A DNA stretch of 64,000 nt from Lytechinus variegatus (lineage: Eukaryota; Echinodermata; Echinoidea; Temnopleuroida; Toxopneustidae). The stretch lies in assembly GCF_018143015.1 (NCBI RefSeq), contig NC_054747.1, positions 31,056,733-31,120,732 on the forward strand. Reading direction: 5' to 3'. The notes beneath the pieces were generated by a model that had not been told where the DNA came from, did not search any database, and saw only the letters and a list, made by a program, of their open reading frames with translations. The translations under genes were made by a program, and so were the position numbers. This document shows, piece by piece, positions 23,038 to 34,800 of this stretch; the stretch's first letter is position 1; each line of letters opens with the position of its first letter.

Positions 23038-23477
23038 CTAATTTCTCTGTTTTTTCTCATCTATTTCTTGCTTCTTGTCTTACTAACATTTTGCTATCTA
23101 CATTTTCCAAATCCTTTCCAACTCTAAAATTAAACTAATAATTTGGACTCCATACAAACTTAAGCTAGACATTAATTCTAATAAAACAAAAATAGAAACT
23201 CGATAAAAATGGAAAGAAATGAAATGACTCCTTATTTCGGCTAAATTCTCTGTTATATATTTTTCGAATCGATTATTAAAATTATACACATGTAAGTACC
23301 ACTACATTTCCTACATCACATGCGCACCTCTCTAACTGTCATGATGACTTTACATTCGTCCATGTACTTTGTGTACACTCAGCAGGCAAAAAAAAATCTG
23401 GGGGCTACTTTTCACGGCTTAATGCCTAAATCTGTAACATTAGATAAACTTTAACATTGCAAGGAATAGGGATTTCC

Positions 23478-23766
23478 AGGGCCCAGTCTTACAAAGAGTT
23501 ACGATTGATCCAATCTATCGTCACTCTCTAGGAAATCTATCAGTGTCATAATTTATTCTACAGGAAATTTGAACAATGTCCTTTCTAAAGAAAGAGAAGC
23601 ACAGTGAATTTTCAAGAAAACAATGAATGCATGAACATGATGTATATTCATGCATTAGAAAATATTTTGAAACAAAAACATGCATTTAGAAGAGATGTTG
23701 ATGCTACTGGCCGTCCATAGTTATGATTGATTGGATCAAAGCAACTCTTTGTAAGACAGGGGCCCA
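23478..23766. mobile_element. GGGCCCAGTCTTACAAAG foldback MITE
   Basis: The left arm GGGCCCAGTCTTACAAAGAG, then 'ttacgattgatccaatc', matches the complement of the right arm (GGGCCCCTGTCTTACAAAG, then 'agttgctttgatccaatc') with few differences. The ~200-bp interior is not palindromic. Confidence 0.8.
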
Positions 23767-23904
23767 GGCTCCTTTTTCAGTTGTCCACGGCTCTTAATGG
23801 GTTAAATCGCCTCTAGTCACTGTGTAATGTGATCCCTGACAAAATAGTCTACGAGTCCCATTAACACAATATTGTGTCTCAACACACCATTGTTCTATGT
23901 CCAC

Positions 23905-24182
23905 GTAATGTATGGGTAAATTGCCAATTGGTCTATACCTGCTTTGTCTATGTTCCATTTGGTCTACTCCCACATGGTCTAATCCTAGGTAAGCTATAAC
24001 CAGTTCGTCTATGGACCATTTTGTCTTATGTCCAGTTAGGCTACACCCATTTCGTCTAATACCATCGAGTCTACATGGTTAGATTAATGGTTTATGAATC
24101 AACTCTTAATTCACACGGACCAAAATAACACGGAGATAAAGAAGAAATTGGACCAATTAGACTAAATGAGAATCGGACTAAA
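23905..24182. repeat. 'ttggtcta..cca' phrase minisatellite
   Basis: About twelve degenerate units near 20 bp each repeat phrases like 'ccatttggtctactccca', 'cagttcgtctatggacca' and 'cccatttcgtctaatacca'. Toward the right end the phrases appear inverted ('accaattagactaaatgaga'). The array abuts the MITE at 24183. Confidence 0.7.
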
Positions 24183-24400
24183 GGGGTGCTGCAAGAAAAT
24201 ATTTGCGATCAATTGTAAATATTCTGTTGCAGTTTTACAACTGATAGATCAACGTTAGCTGTAGCAAATCAGATTAAACTTCTTGTTTCAAGGAGCAAAT
24301 TAGTAATCAATCACTAATTTGCAATTAACTGCAAGACATATGATTGATTTAGGGACCAAAAATTGACTTGCAATTGATCGCAAGTTTCTTGCAACACCCC
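24183..24400. mobile_element. GGGGTGCTGCAAGAAA foldback MITE
   Basis: The left end GGGGTGCTGCAAGAAAA...'tgcgatcaattg' and the complement of the right end (GGGGTGTTGCAAGAAA...'tgcgatcaattgcaa') form TIRs of about 34 bp. Confidence 0.8.
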
Positions 24401-24504
24401 ATAAGTGGGAATTAAACCAAGAGCAGTGTAGACAAAATTGCAATTAGACCAATTGAATGGGAGACCATGTAGTATCTCACTACATGTATCTGAGAAAACA
24501 TACA

Positions 24505-24700
24505 TTCGTAATTCCGACACTTGGTTATTCAGAAGGTTCGTTATACCAAAGGTTCATATTTCCAAAGGTTCCTAATTTTGAAGCTTTGTTGGTCCGAAAT
24601 CAAAATAAGGTTCGTTAATTCCGAAGGTTCGTTTGTCCGAAAACGAAATAAGTTTCGTTGTTCCGAAGATTCGTTAATCCAGAAAGGAACCTTCGGAGTA
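24505..24700. repeat. 'ttcgtt-aat-ccgaagg' minisatellite
   Basis: About eight degenerate units of 17-22 bp resembling 'gttcgttaattccgaaggtt'. The two open frames across it are repeat artefacts. Confidence 0.65.
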
Positions 24701-25214
24701 ACGCCACAAATGTTCAGATTAACAAACCCTTTTTGTTTTTGGATTAATAAACATCGAGGTATAGGCAATTAACATGTTTCAGAACTATGAACCTTCGAAA
24801 TAAAAAATCTTAGGAATTACTAAGTGTAACCATATGAGAAATGCTGAATCAATTTCAACCAAGGTTGATGAAATCCATTCCTTTGGTTGTAAACACTAAA
24901 CAGACCACTAATCAATCAGAATTACAAGGTCAATAAATACATGTAAATTAAACATTCACACAGACCAAATCCTAGATGCAAATCTGGGGAATGTTTTGGA
25001 TAAACGATCAAATAATTTTAGGCTTACATGTAGCTTGATCTTCAATGTGAAAACATTCACTCTAGAAAACACTGTACTACAGTACAGGGCATGTTTTGAA
25101 TAAAGAAAAATAAGAGAGTTTATAAGCACATCAATATGTAGTTTACTAAAGCTATGAACATCCCCATCCACCAATCTCCCCGTTAGCAATGTGAAAAAGA
25201 TGTTTAATGTTACA

Positions 25215-25475
25215 AATGAACATGTGGTCCAGTGGTTAGAGCATTGGACTCATAATCGCAAGGTTGTGAGTTCGAATCCCAACTCTGCCATTGTCTCCAC
25301 TTTGATAAAAAGGCCCAAGAGTGATAGCTGTCATCTATTACGTCAGCCACTATGACTGATTAACCTAGAGGTAAAATGTTTCCAAGGTAATTGGTTATAT
25401 ACCAGCTTGGCGTTTACCAGCAAAATGCTGTCCTGCCAAGTTCCTACAGGAGTTACCACAGACAGAAACAGCCTC
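25215..25475 (+). mobile_element. tRNA-derived SINE, family A (tRNA-Met-like head)
   Basis: The A-box region 'tggtccagtggttagagcat', an anticodon-loop-like CTCATAA and the B-box 'ggttgtgagttcgaatccc' form the head. The body includes 'ccaaggtaattggttatata'. The copy at 47680-47915 is very similar. The acceptor arm does not pair, so this is not a tRNA gene. Confidence 0.85.
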
Positions 25476-25504
25476 CATATACAATATTGGACAAATTATA
25501 CAAA

Positions 25505-25806
25505 TTGGACAAAACGTGGAGCGTTGTGGCCCAGTGGATTAGTCTTTGGAGTTTGAAACGGAGGGTCGTTGGTTCAAATCCCAGCCATGGCGTAATTTCC
25601 TCCAGCAAGAGATTTATCCACATTGTGCTGCACTCAACCCAGGTGAGGTGAATGGGTACCCGGTAGGAGGAAATTCCTTGAATGCTTTGAGCGACTAGGC
25701 AGCCCAGCTAAAGCCGGGGTAATAATAATATCAGGGCCCGCTGGGAGAGCAGTTTTCGGAACTGAAGCGACTTCCCTGGGTAAATAGACCTATATTATTA
25801 TTATCA
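25505..25806 (+). mobile_element. tRNA-derived SINE, family B
   Basis: Head 'ggcccagtggattagtct' with B-box 'ggttcaaatcccagcc'. The body carries 'caacccaggtgaggtgaatg' and 'ctaaagccggggtaataata', with a TTA-repeat tail. It is closely similar to 45545-45835. Confidence 0.85.
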
Positions 25807-26739
25807 TTTTAGGACCAATTTGTACATGTAGCTACTAACTTGTTGCCCCAGTTTCATTCTCCTTTAAGGACAAGTAATTGATTGGGGGTCTCTTTCACAA
25901 AGCATGTTATCACCAACATGTATTGTGGATACTGTTAAAAGCTACTGACATAATGGCAATACAACATTTGATTGGATAAAAGCAAGTTTGTTAACAAATT
26001 ATTTGGCATTACTCCTGTGTGTTTAAGATCACATGCTTGATCTGTAATTGATCAGAATGCAAGATTTATGAGATTATCAAAAGCAGAAAATAATTTTGAT
26101 ATATATAATCCTCTGCATTTTGGGAAGATCCAGCGTATCACCAAAATCTCTCACCACTTACACCAATCATATTGCACTTTTCTTATTTCCCCAACAGGAC
26201 CTTATCCAGGTGATGCTACATGAAAATTATAAGTTCAACCTTCTCAGGAATGCAAGCTTAAAATCTTCCTCTTTCTGCCTTCATGATGAAAGCAAAAAAA
26301 ATATGACACAAGTTATCATGATGCAAGATTATTATCAACCTCCTAAAAAATATTAATTTAAATCTTCCACTTTCAGAATTTATTAATGGGGAAAAACACA
26401 ATTAATTGAACAAGTTCATCATCTCTTTCTTTCCATTATTCTTTATGACAATTTTCATTTCATCATAAAGCATTTGTGAGGCACCCATTGGGTGATTTCA
26501 AGTCAAGAGTTGGCCTTGGTGTTGAAATTTTGATTGCTTCACCTGCTCCAAAACTTATCAAAAGTTTGTAAATCTGATCCAAATCACATCATAGACATCT
26601 CAACAACTAGTGAGTGACTTTTCGTGACCATCTTCATTTTATGTTTGGCATGATAATCGTGTAAAAAAATTGACTCAACACCAACACCAAAAGGTCAACA
26701 CTGAACTAGAAATCACCCATTATCTATTTGCCTATTTAA

Positions 26740-27336
26740 AGGACAAGTCCACCCCAACAAAAACTTGATTTGAAAAAAAGGAGAAAACTACGAGCAAAAC
26801 ACTGAAAATTTCATCAAAATCGGATGTAAAATAAGAAAGTTATGACATTTTAAAGTTTCGCTTAATTTTACAAAATAGTTATATGCACATCTCGGTCGGT
26901 ATGCAAATGAGGGAAGTGATGACATCACTCACTCACTATTTCTTTTGTATTTTATTATATGAAATATTTTGATTTTCTCGTCATTGTCATGTGAAATGAA
27001 GTTTCATTCCTCCCTGAACACGTGGAATTCCATTATTTTAACATTTTGTGCTTCAGGCAAGGAGGTCCTAATCATCAAATTCATAAAAATTGAAATATTG
27101 TATAATTCAAACAATAAAATTCAAAAGAAAGAAATAGTGAGTGAGTGACATCATCGACTCTCTCATTTGGATGTAACTGGCTCGTTCATATAACTATTTT
27201 GTTAAAAATAAACGAAACTTTGAAATGTCATAACTTTCTTATTTCACATCCGATTTTGATGAAATTTTCAGCACTGTGCTTGTCTGATTTTTCTCTATTG
27301 ATTCAAACCAACATTTTTCTGAGGTGGACTTGACCT
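26740..27336. mobile_element. AGGACAAGTCC TTAA-type foldback MITE, copy A
   Basis: The element is about 597 bp with arms of roughly 200 bp. The left flank is TTAA and the right flank a degenerate TTCA. Each arm holds AGGACAAGTCCACC, then 'tttcatcaaaatcggatgta' and 'aataagaaagttatgaca'. The centre is not palindromic. It is non-coding. Confidence 0.85.
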
Positions 27337-27992
27337 TTCATGGTGCACTACTACCCCAGCTACAGCTCCGGCTGCTGAAGGTGTTTGGTGTCTTTCAATA
27401 TAATCTAGACATGGAAAATGAGTTGGCAATAGACACTCCACAGAATAAATGCCTCGTGCTACAGACACAAACGAAACCAATGATATGCCATTCAAAATAA
27501 CGATTTCGATTGATCTGGGAACGGTTTCACTAGAGTGGCAGCAACCATATAATGTTCACAATCAGACTAACCATTGTCTTGCCTTTCGGAAGGTGTTGTA
27601 GACCAGAGCCCAAGTCCCAGGATTGTGTGCTAGGTTTGGGTTCGCAATATTTTGAGGGGGCACAACACAGGGCAAAATTTCTAGAGTTGCGAAATTTTTT
27701 GTGACAGATTTTAACAAAGTATTTAGAAAGATCATATTTCATCACTTTTCCTTAGTTTGCTTTTATTTTTCTTATCTCCTTTTTCCCTTAAACATTCAGT
27801 GTTTGGGGGGGGTCCAGTATTGACTACAGGTACATGTAAGTAAACCCTAATCCTCAGGAAAGTGAGATAATGAGACTATAGATTGAATATACACAGTATT
27901 ACACAATGGCTATTGATCATCAACTTGATTCCATTCTGTGCGATATACAACACCAGGGTTGAATATACACAGTATGATACAACTGCTATTGA

Positions 27993-28198
27993 CAGAGCTG
28001 CCAACCTGAACAAGAACATTTCAGTATTTCTAAAGCTGAAAATCAGTATTTTGGTAGGGAAATCAGTATTTCCAAGGAAATAACATAGGACAACACATAA
28101 ACTGAAACAAGAGAAATCAGTATTTTACATGAAACCATCAGTATTCTTCTCATTTTTCAGTACTAAATACTGAAAATCAGTACTACTTGGCAGCTCTG
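27993..28198. mobile_element. CAGAGCTGCCAA MITE with TATTGA target duplication
   Basis: Inverted ends CAGAGCTGCCAA, flanked by a direct TATTGA duplication (27987-27992 and 28199-28204). The inside repeats 'aatcagtattt' about six times. It interrupts a duplicated 'caacttgattccattctgtg' phrase. Confidence 0.75.
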
Positions 28199-28275
28199 TA
28201 TTGACCATCAACTTGATTCCATTCTGTGCGATATCCAACATCAGGGTTGAATATATATATAGGCCTATATATATC

Positions 28276-28608
28276 GGAGGCACCGTGGTGTAGCCGTTCT
28301 GACTCTCACCTTGTAATCAGAGGGTAGTGTGTTCGAATCCCACCATGGCCTAGCATCCTTTGGCAAGGCGTCAATCCACACTTTGCCACTCTTCACCCAG
28401 GTGTTAAATGGGTACCTGGTAGGATGCGAAAGCCTATGTAGTATGCCTAGCAATCGAATCTTAGAACTCTTGTTGGAATGCTCCCCAGGGAGTAGAGAAG
28501 GTGCATTATTGCATGCAGGCATGTAGGGATCCGATGACCAGGGTAATAATATATCTGTGAAGCGCTTAGAGATGTTCCGATGTGTTAAGTGCTATAAAAA
28601 TGCGGAAT
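28276..28608 (+). mobile_element. tRNA-derived SINE, family C, near full length
   Basis: Head 'gtggtgtagccgttctgact' with B-box 'gtgttcgaatcccacc'. The body contains 'tttggcaaggcgtcaatcca', 'aatgggtacctggtaggatg' and 'gctccccagggag'. The tail is 'gcgcttagagatg..ataaaaatgcgg'. Confidence 0.85.
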
Positions 28609-28795
28609 ATAATTGTTATATCATTACACGATGGCTATTGGTCATCAACTGGATTCCACTTTGGGCAATTGACAACACCTGTTACAGTGTAATCACTAGA
28701 CTGGATTCAGATTCCACATGAATTCTGATGCTCAAAGAGTTTTTAAAGTCATTAAATGTCTTCATTCAGATCTTCTCAGTCCTCAGAATGGTTCA

Positions 28796-28874
28796 TCACG
28801 AGCCTGGAGCATAGAATGTTGATCTCTCAGCAGCATCTAAGGTGGCTTGAAGGTTCAAATCAAAAAGCTCACAT
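28796..28874 (-). CDS. TRAPPC4: TRAPPC4 exon 5 (C-terminus and stop)
   Basis: Acceptor CCTTTTCAG, then 79 nt: one base completes Arg, followed by [16 protein letters not shown] to APGS and TGA. Confidence 0.95.
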
Positions 28875-31800
28875 CTGAAAAGGAAAAAGAATGGACATAG
28901 TAAGGAGAGTATGAAGAAAAACAAGCATTTTCAAAACAACTTTTTTATACAGGCTACAGGGCAAAAACCAAAGAGTCCAAAAATAATGAAATACATATTT
29001 GACAAATAAAATGGTCACATGAATAGAGTCCATCATGGAATCACAAAAATGTTGTTGTAAAACCATTCAGTGTTTTTTTCAACAGTCAAATGCGCCAGGA
29101 ATTTAAGGAATAAACAAATTTCTGAAGTTTAAAACAAACAAAATGGTCATTTTGACAGCTAAAAAGGCTAGAGGCTGATTAAGCATCACCCCCCCCCCCA
29201 TTCAGTTATCCTCTGATTTTGAAGCATGCTGTCCAAAGCTTTGATAAAAGGTCAATAATGTGGCTTATTACCTATATGAGGTATTTTTCAATCGCAATCA
29301 TTTTCAATATTATGCATTCTCTGCTTTCGCAGAGGTCATTATCATACCATCTTTCCCTCTTCTGGGTGTCCCATTGACTTTGTAAATCTGGCAGCAGTCA
29401 ATATATATAGAACCGGTTGGAACCAGTTTGTGAAGCAACGTAATGTAGATAATACATGGCAAACGACGAAGGGCATGATCTATACATGTTAAGTGCATAT
29501 CCGCTGCCTTACTTGGTGCGCGGTAACAATTTACATTATAATTACTTTTCCAGGTTTACAGAAATTAGAAGTGACAAACACACAAACAGGCATTTAAATA
29601 TAGCCAGAGGTAATAATATTGACTGGGTTCTCTTTCGGGGAACATCAAATATACTGCCCTTAAAAGAATGATATTGCCCTCCTCCCCAAGTCTTGGGCCA
29701 ATATAATGCTTTTGTGGGCAATATAATGGATATTGCCCTCAAGGGCAGTCAATAGTTTATAAATATACCAACCTGACTGGCATGTCTATGGAGTAGAATG
29801 GATTCTTGAGAGCATAGTCTGCGTAGAGTTCATAGATCTTCTTTAGTAGTCCTTCCATGCTACCCTGACGTGGGTCAGAGAGTACTATTAACTTGATACC
29901 TGTAAACAGAAAGATTTAATAAAGTTTTGCATTAATCAGAAACATTGACAAGCAGTAATAATATCAACAAGTGGAATGCCTCTGGCCGTCTCACCTGCAT
30001 CACGTGATTCAACATAACAGCAGTGCTGACTTTGAAAACTACTGTAACTCGCACAAGATGTTCAGTGATACTTGGTTACTCTTATTTCCACGTTTTATGA
30101 ACTAGACCAATACACTTACAGAGATAGGATGGTAATTCAACAAATACCCCCAATGTGGCCAAATTCATTGACCTCACATGACCTTTGACCTTGATCATGT
30201 GACCTGAAACTTGCACAGGATATTCAGTGATACTTGATTACTCTTATGTCCAAGTTTCAAAAGTCAGATCAATAAACTTGCAAAGTTATGATGGTAATTC
30301 AACAGATACCCCATTATGGCCAAAGTTCATTGACCTTTGACCTTGGTCATGTGACCTAAAATGTGCACAGGATGTTCAGTGATACTTGATTACTCTTATG
30401 TCCAAGTTTTATGAACTAGACCTACATACTTTCAAAGTTATGATGGTAATTCAACAAATACCCCCAATTCGGCCAAAGTTTATTGACCCTAAATGACCTT
30501 TGACCTTGATCATGTGACCTGAAACTTGCACAGGATGTTCAGTGATACTTGATTACAATTATGTCCAAGTTTCATGAATCAGATCTAAAAACTTTTAAAG
30601 TTTTGATTGTAATTCAATAGATACCCCCAAATCGGCCAAAGTTCATTGACCCCAAATGACCTTTGACCTTGGTCATGTGACGTGAAACTCATGCAGGATG
30701 TTTGGTGATACTTGATTAACCTTATGTCCAAGTTTAATGACCTAGGTCCATATACTTTCTAAGTTATGATGTCATTTCAAAAACTTAACCTCAGGTTAAG
30801 ATTTGATGTTGACGCCACTGCCGCCGCCGTTGCCATCGGAAAAAAGGCACCTATAGTTTCACTCTGCTATGCAGGTGAGACAAAAACTCATGTCTCATTT
30901 ACCCATGGTAGTCACTTCAGCTCTTATGATCTATTCTCCCATATATTTCTTTTAATAGAGTTTTATTGTGTCATGTTAATATCAGGGTCTACATGTAGGC
31001 CGTGCACTTTACCATTACTATGTGGCATACTTGCAAGTGCCCAAATCCACTGTCGTCTTTATTAAGACGTACATGTAGATTGTTGGTGTGCAGATCGTTA
31101 TGAAGGGTATTTCCTCATACGCAGCCTCACAGGCCCGGATGTGAGACCAGGGAAAATACAAAGGTATACTTTGCATTGTCTCTGCATGCAAATTCAATAC
31201 ATGCATTGAGACCGAGGAAAATACAAACAATATACCTATCGCTTCCCGATATTCAGAAAATCAGGGCAATATAGTTTTGTAAATAACCAGCTCAAATGTC
31301 TGATACAGGTGATAATGGGTCATAATAGGTACATATCCAATATAATTCATGGTATGATTATTGAATCTTTACCATAATTCAATTCAAGAGGGAGAACTAC
31401 ATGTAATACCCTGTAGAGCAACGAGAAGAATAATAGTAATGTGTAATAGTAGAACTATTTACCTGATAGTGTCTGATAGCAATAAAGTTTGAAAGCATCT
31501 GTCTCTAGAAGCTGAATACCTGATGACCTCTGCTCTGGGGATAGTTGACTTCCGATGGCATACAATCTGAGAGAGGAGAGAGACAAAGAGAGAGAGAGAT
31601 GAGATAGTACATGATAGTGTAATATTAGTAGTTTCCTTTTACCTGATAAGACCATATTCTGAAGTTGGGATTAAAGAGAAATGCCAGTAGTTGCAGTAAA
31701 CACTGATTTCATGAGAAAGTCTGTAAAACAAGGCTTAATTGTCAGAATATCATCGAGGATCTAGATCTGGTACAGTTATATAAACTTAACTTTGTGAAAT

Positions 31801-34800
31801 TTTGAAATCTACGCTGAAAAACATTAACACTGAAGATTACCAACACAGATAGGCACACGTGGGACAGTGTATCATTATGGCTGGAATAAAGACTCGACGG
31901 AAGTGACCGAATCTGCGCTTATTCAGCTTATTTCCCAGCAATTACATAATTTCTCCCAGAATCCTTTGGCACATATTTTTATTCATACATATAGACACTT
32001 GGGTGGTCATTATATTACATGTAGATTCTGTAAAAAGTCATTTTGAGATCGTTACCAAAACTGGAATTTATCTTTAATCTTAAGTCTGGTTTAAAGTTGT
32101 TGTTCAACTATGGATACCCAAGTATGACATATCTGCAACAGTAGATGTTCAATGTAACAGCTCACTTGACTCGCAAATCATTCTAAATTGTTTGCAAAGA
32201 ACACAGGTAAATAATATACTTGTTTTCACCATTAAAGAATTGGGACGGATCCCAGTTAAAGATAGGAAACATAAAATGCAAACGCAAATTTGAAACTTTT
32301 GGCTTCCCATAATTTTGACAATTGTCACCGAGTTACAGGCCAAATGCTTGGAATGGAGGCAAAAGTGCCCCCCCCCCCCCCCCGGAAAAAAAAATTGAGG
32401 TCAATTTCATTTCCTCATTTTTTTCTATAGTTTTTTAAGTTTCCTGAAAATCTGTCACAAAGAGATAGAGAGTGGCATGCAAGAAAAATATAGATAGAGA
32501 AAGATAGAGACAATGGGAAGAGAATGAAAATGAAATGATTGATTACAAATAAATGCAGCAAAGAAAGGTACCAAAGCTTCCCTGTTATTGTGTCCCTAAG
32601 AATTTGTTTGTGTAATTAAGGGAATGATCATTAAACTTAATGATGACTCTAATTAGTAAAATATACAATAAAGTACTTTCACTTTCTGGATCTCTAACAC
32701 CAAATTGCTAATTAATACAAAACTTATTGAGTTTAGTTAATACTTCATCAAATTCAAAGATAACAGTCTACTTTTATTACAGGAGATCTAGACAAGCAAT
32801 TTTCTTGTTTACAATAATAAGGACTTAAGAGCAATTCTACCTTTCAAGTTCATGGAGGAGCAAGAAATGAATGAACTCTTCTATCCTTTACCTTTTTCAG
32901 TGTTATACCTTCCTAATTGGTAATGAAGTTTGAGGGTAATCGAGAAAGCATGCTTGAGCTATATCTTTTGATGCAAATGCCTTCTTTAATCTGAAAGGTG
33001 CACGTTCCACGGATTCAAGAAGGCGCAGAACATATATGTCCACGCTGCGGACAGCGCTCACCTCCCATTTACACCAACTTAATGCGACGCTTACATGTAC
33101 ACAGATGCCATATTCTCAATGCCCAAACACTGACAATGCTCACTCAGGGTGCTACATAACTTTTTATAAGCACTTTCCTGGTTGGGCAAGTAAATTTTCA
33201 AATAGTTGGAATATACTTGCCCAAAAATCTATCTCACTTGCCCCAAAAAATCCTTGAAAAAAAAGTTTTACCTCTTCGAAAGAAAGTATTGTGGTTTTAT
33301 AAACCATTGAACTTCTTTTCTATCCTTTGACATGAACTGATGTACCTTGTTTTTGCATGTCTTTATCCAAGTGATTTATCCTGCCTGCTATGACAAAAAT
33401 TAGGGTCAATATCATATAAAAAATATCGACCCTAATTTTGGTCATTCCACTGTGAGAATTTTGCTTTCCCAATTCGGACAAGTAACTTTGGTCTTTACTT
33501 CAAAACACTTGCCCGACTCTAACTTTTACTTGCCCCGGGCAATCGGGCAAGTGCTTATGTAGCACCCTGGCTCACTTCATGTACCCATCAGCTGCTATTT
33601 GATGATATTGGCAGGCTGATTGCTGCTACTTAGATGTTTGGGCTTTGGGTCAACGCTGATGCAACAAAAAGCAGCGCAGCGTATGTGTAATGCGCATGTG
33701 CGCATTTGCTACGGGACTGGCTGATGACACTGCATGCAAATTCTGTTGATGACCTTCAATATGAATATGGCGATGAGTAAGCACCATCCAACAGCATGCT
33801 CTTGAATCCCTGGAACGTCCACCTTTAAATTGCTACATAAGTTCAGCTATCATCATTATCAACAAAACATAAAGTTGATTTGAATAAAAAGAGAGAAATC
33901 CAACAAGCAAAACACTGAAAATTTCATCAAAATCAGATGTAAAATAAGAAAGTTATGGCATTTTAAATTTTTGCTTAATTTCACAAAACAGTTATATCCT
34001 GGTCGGTATGCATATGAAGAGACTGATGATGTCATCCACTCACTATTTCTTTCATATTTCATTACATGAAATATGAATTATTCTAATTTTCTCCTCATTT
34101 TCAAGTGAAACAACAATTAATTCCTCTCGGAACATGTGGAATTAGTACTGTTTGACACTATATGGTTCAGTCAAATTGGTCCTACATGTAATTGCCTAAT
34201 CTTTAAAAAAATGAAATATTGTACAATTCAAACAATAAAAAAAGAAATAGTGTCATCAACTTTCTCATTTGCATGCGACTGAAATGCGCACATCACTGCT
34301 TTGTGAAAAATAAGCGAAACTTTTACTAACTTTATTATTGTACATCCGATTTGATAAAATTTTCAGCATTATGCTAGCATGACTTTTCTCTGTTTATTCA
34401 CATCACCATTTTTCTGGGGTGGACTTGACCTTTAAACAGTCCAGAGATACTTACGAGTGGAACATGCTAGCCAACATGATCCTTTCATTGGTCGAGAGCT
34501 TCGGTCGTCCAAACCTGATCGCTATCGGATAATTCTCCTGATTGGCTATCACTTCCAGAACTTCACGGCCATCCTCCAGCTGACGACCTTTGACCTGCTC
34601 TCCATTCACGCCAAGCACAGTGTGTCCAACTGAAGATAAATATTAAACATTGATATCTTGATGAATAGGGTCATTTAGCAGTTGAGTTCATTAAACATGT
34701 GTACTTTGGTCTGCATGGTTTCATTGGTTTGCCTACATTCAATATCAGAAGGCAATAATAATATTCCGCATTTATATAGCGCTTAATACATCGGAACGAC

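Noticed and set aside
25221-25297. tRNA-like sequence with A- and B-boxes (also at 25515, 28279, 45551 and 47686, and on the minus strand near 10930, 35060 and 37800)
   Set aside because: Acceptor stems do not pair and each is followed by a conserved non-tRNA body, so they are SINE heads.
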